A stretch of DNA of 25,877 bases, taken from the NCBI GenBank assembly GCA_900546355.1, contig URCM01000038.1:1-25877 (forward strand), read 5' to 3'. The translations under genes and the position numbers were made by a program. Below, piece by piece: positions 24,480-25,877 of this stretch (positions are counted from its first letter, which is position 1; the number at the start of each line of letters is the position of its first letter). The stretch comes from an uncultured Bacteroides sp. GTDB taxonomy: Bacteria; Bacteroidota; Bacteroidia; Bacteroidales; Bacteroidaceae. The notes beneath the pieces were generated by a model. It did not search any database, was not told the DNA's origin, and was given only the letters and a program-made list of their open reading frames with translations.

Positions 24480-24569
24480 GAACACAGAGACACAGAGTCA
24501 CGGAGTTTTTTATTTGAGAAAATAAAGATGTAAATGAAAAATTCTCTGTGTCTCCGTGTCTCTGTGTTC
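24480..24569. repeat. ACACAGAG-family inverted repeat, copy 4
   Basis: The left arm (24480-24505, GAACACAGAGACACAGAG onward) pairs with the right arm (24544-24569), perfectly for the outer 14 bases and with shifts further in. The loop is AT-rich. The element lies between the spore-maturation-like gene (stop at 24576) and ybeY, only seven bases after that stop, where a terminator would be expected. Confidence 0.82.
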
Positions 24570-24575
24570 CTAAAA

Positions 24576-25805
24576 TTAGAAGAATAAATAGCAAACGAAT
24601 ATTGCGGCAAGGATGCCTGCAAAGTCGGCAAGCAAGCCGCAAGGTACGGCATGACGGGTCTTGGCTACGCCCACACTTCCGAAATACACCGCAAGGATAT
24701 AGAACGTGGTGTCGGTAGAGCCTTGGAAGATACATGCCAACCGTCCTACGAACGAGTCCGCTCCGTAGGTGCTCATGGCATCCACCATCAATCCGCGCGC
24801 CCCGCTTCCGCTCAACGGTTTCATCAGAGCCGTAGGAAGCGCACCTACGAAATCGCTATCCAATCCGCACATCTCTACCAACGAGGCGATGCCTTGCGTC
24901 AGGTAATCCATACACCCCGAAGCACGGAACACACCGATAGCCACCAATATCGCCACCAGGTACGGAATGATGCGCACGGCGGTAGTAAACCCTTCTTTCG
25001 CTCCTTCGATAAACGCATCGTACACATTGATTTTCTTGCGGATGCCCGCCAGGATGAAACCGATGATAATCACGAACAGGAATACGTTGGCGAAGGTGGT
25101 AGAGTAGAGGTCGATTTGGTCTTGCGACAAGGTGCTGAAGAACCAGATGATGCCTGCAATGAACAGGGTAGCCCCTCCCAGAAACAAGAGAATCGTACGG
25201 TTCAAGAGGTTGATGCGCTGGTAAAGAGCCACGGCGATAATGCCGGCAAGGGTGGAAATAAAGGTGGCGATGAGTATCGGTACGAATACATCGGTGGGTT
25301 GTGCCGCCCCCAGCTGGGCACGGTAGACCATGATGCTGATAGGTATCAGGGTCAGCCCGGAGGTGTTAATCACCAGAAACATAATCATCGGATTGGTGGC
25401 GGTGTCTTTCTTCGGGTTCAGTTCCTGCAAGCCTTCCATCGCCTTGAGTCCGAGGGGGGTGGCGGCATTGTCCAATCCCAGCATATTAGCCGCCATGTTC
25501 ATGAAAATGCTTCCTGTTACGGGATGCCCTTTGGGAATATCGGGGAAGAGCTTGGAGAACAACGGGCTGAGCACACGCGAGAAGAGGGCGATAACTCCGC
25601 CTTGTTCACCGATGCGCATGATACCCATCCAAAGCGCCAGCACACCGGTCAGCCCGAGGGAAATCTCGAAAGCCGACTTGGAAGAAGCAAAGGTAGAGTT
25701 GATGATGTCGGGGAATACCTCCGCATCACCAAAGCATACCAGCCGTATTGTAGCTACAATAAAAGCCAGCACGAAAAAAGCAATCCAAATGTAATTTAAT
25801 ACCAT
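24576..25805 (-). CDS. Fused SpmA/SpmB-type membrane protein with two nucleoside-recognition (Gate) domains
   Basis: The 409-residue multipass protein joins two halves. The N-terminal half resembles SpmA (GVLALWMGIMRIGEQGGVI, NMAANMLGLDNAATPLGLKAM). The C-terminal half resembles SpmB (FTTAVRIIPYLVAILVAIGVFRASG, FVGALPTALMKPLSGSGARGL, FQGSTDTTFYILAVYFGSVGV). In Bacillus the two are separate proteins needed for spore-core dehydration. Bacteroidales do not sporulate, so here the fused form probably transports or senses a small solute. The Gate/nucleoside-recognition label reflects structural similarity only. The start at 25805 fits (MVLNYIWIAFFVLAF is the first membrane segment). About eleven hydrophobic segments can be seen. 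Confidence 0.88.
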   Translation of the reverse strand: MVLNYIWIAFFVLAFIVATIRLVCFGDAEVFPDIINSTFASSKSAFEISLGLTGVLALWMGIMRIGEQGGVIALFSRVLSPLFSKLFPDIPKGHPVTGSIFMNMAANMLGLDNAATPLGLKAMEGLQELNPKKDTATNPMIMFLVINTSGLTLIPISIMVYRAQLGAAQPTDVFVPILIATFISTLAGIIAVALYQRINLLNRTILLFLGGATLFIAGIIWFFSTLSQDQIDLYSTTFANVFLFVIIIGFILAGIRKKINVYDAFIEGAKEGFTTAVRIIPYLVAILVAIGVFRASGCMDYLTQGIASLVEMCGLDSDFVGALPTALMKPLSGSGARGLMVDAMSTYGADSFVGRLACIFQGSTDTTFYILAVYFGSVGVAKTRHAVPCGLLADFAGILAAIFVCYLFF

Positions 25806-25877
25806 AAGTTATCTGTTAACTTCTAAGAAGCTGTTTTGAATTTATCGTGCGATGATTTGGGATGAGTTTTTGAGGCA
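25806..25877. other. Right-edge non-coding stretch with a short palindrome
   Basis: The sequence upstream of the SpmA/B-like gene contains the palindrome CTTCTAAGAAG (25820-25830) and no open frame or clear promoter. It may continue into an element or gene beyond the window. Nothing further can be supported. Confidence 0.3.

Noticed and set aside
24651..25799. 382-codon open frame on the plus strand
   Set aside because: It is the exact antisense of the SpmA/SpmB-like gene, has no recognisable domain, and its composition (His, Gln and Arg rich) is that of a reverse-strand shadow.

Overview
The window looks like a chromosomal segment of a gut-type Bacteroidales (Bacteroides, Phocaeicola or a close relative). 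The evidence is a SusC/SusD pair, lipoproteins whose Cys is followed by acidic residues, promoter elements of the Bacteroidetes form TTTG-N19-TAnnTTTG, a YbeY with Asp in place of the third metal His, and dispersed hairpin repeats of the kind found in these genomes. No species can be named from the sequence alone.

Left part (1-7142, plus strand): a three-gene outer-membrane glycan-uptake operon. It encodes a SusC-like TonB-dependent transporter, a SusD-like glycan-binding lipoprotein and a fibronectin/beta-helix surface lipoprotein of the DUF4957/DUF5123 type. A candidate promoter and a 12-bp tandem repeat precede it, and a strong hairpin terminator follows. No regulator (HTCS or ECF/anti-sigma) lies inside the window.

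Middle part (7332-15590, minus strand, convergent with the first operon): an Rpn-family nuclease with its own clear promoter, then a carbohydrate-degradation group. In transcription order this is GH89 alpha-N-acetylglucosaminidase, a membrane acetyltransferase of the HGSNAT type, a GH92 alpha-mannosidase lipoprotein, and a GH28 lipoprotein broken by a one-base frameshift. The GH89/HGSNAT-like pair matches the two consecutive steps (acetylate terminal glucosamine, then cleave GlcNAc) of lysosomal heparan sulfate breakdown. It is the most suggestive functional module in the window.

Right part (15683-25805, mostly minus strand): housekeeping genes. dtd, a MazG-like pyrophosphohydrolase and deoC form an operon with 4-bp overlaps. 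mnmG, apt and uvrC follow one another, and ybeY and a fused SpmA/SpmB-type membrane protein lie further right. A secreted DUF1593 protein on the plus strand interrupts this block. A perfect 16-bp parS palindrome (ParB-binding centromere site) lies between mnmG and apt, suggesting an origin-proximal location.

Almost every junction in the minus-strand run carries a snap-back inverted repeat. One family, built on ACACAGAG arms, occurs at four places and includes a 155-bp tandem duplication. Others are a C/T-rich element, a GATAAYGGG hairpin, an AAGCGTTT hairpin, and an array of AGGACTGCAGTCCT palindromes with a 22-23-bp period. No tRNA, rRNA, CRISPR array or recognisable insertion-sequence transposase was found.
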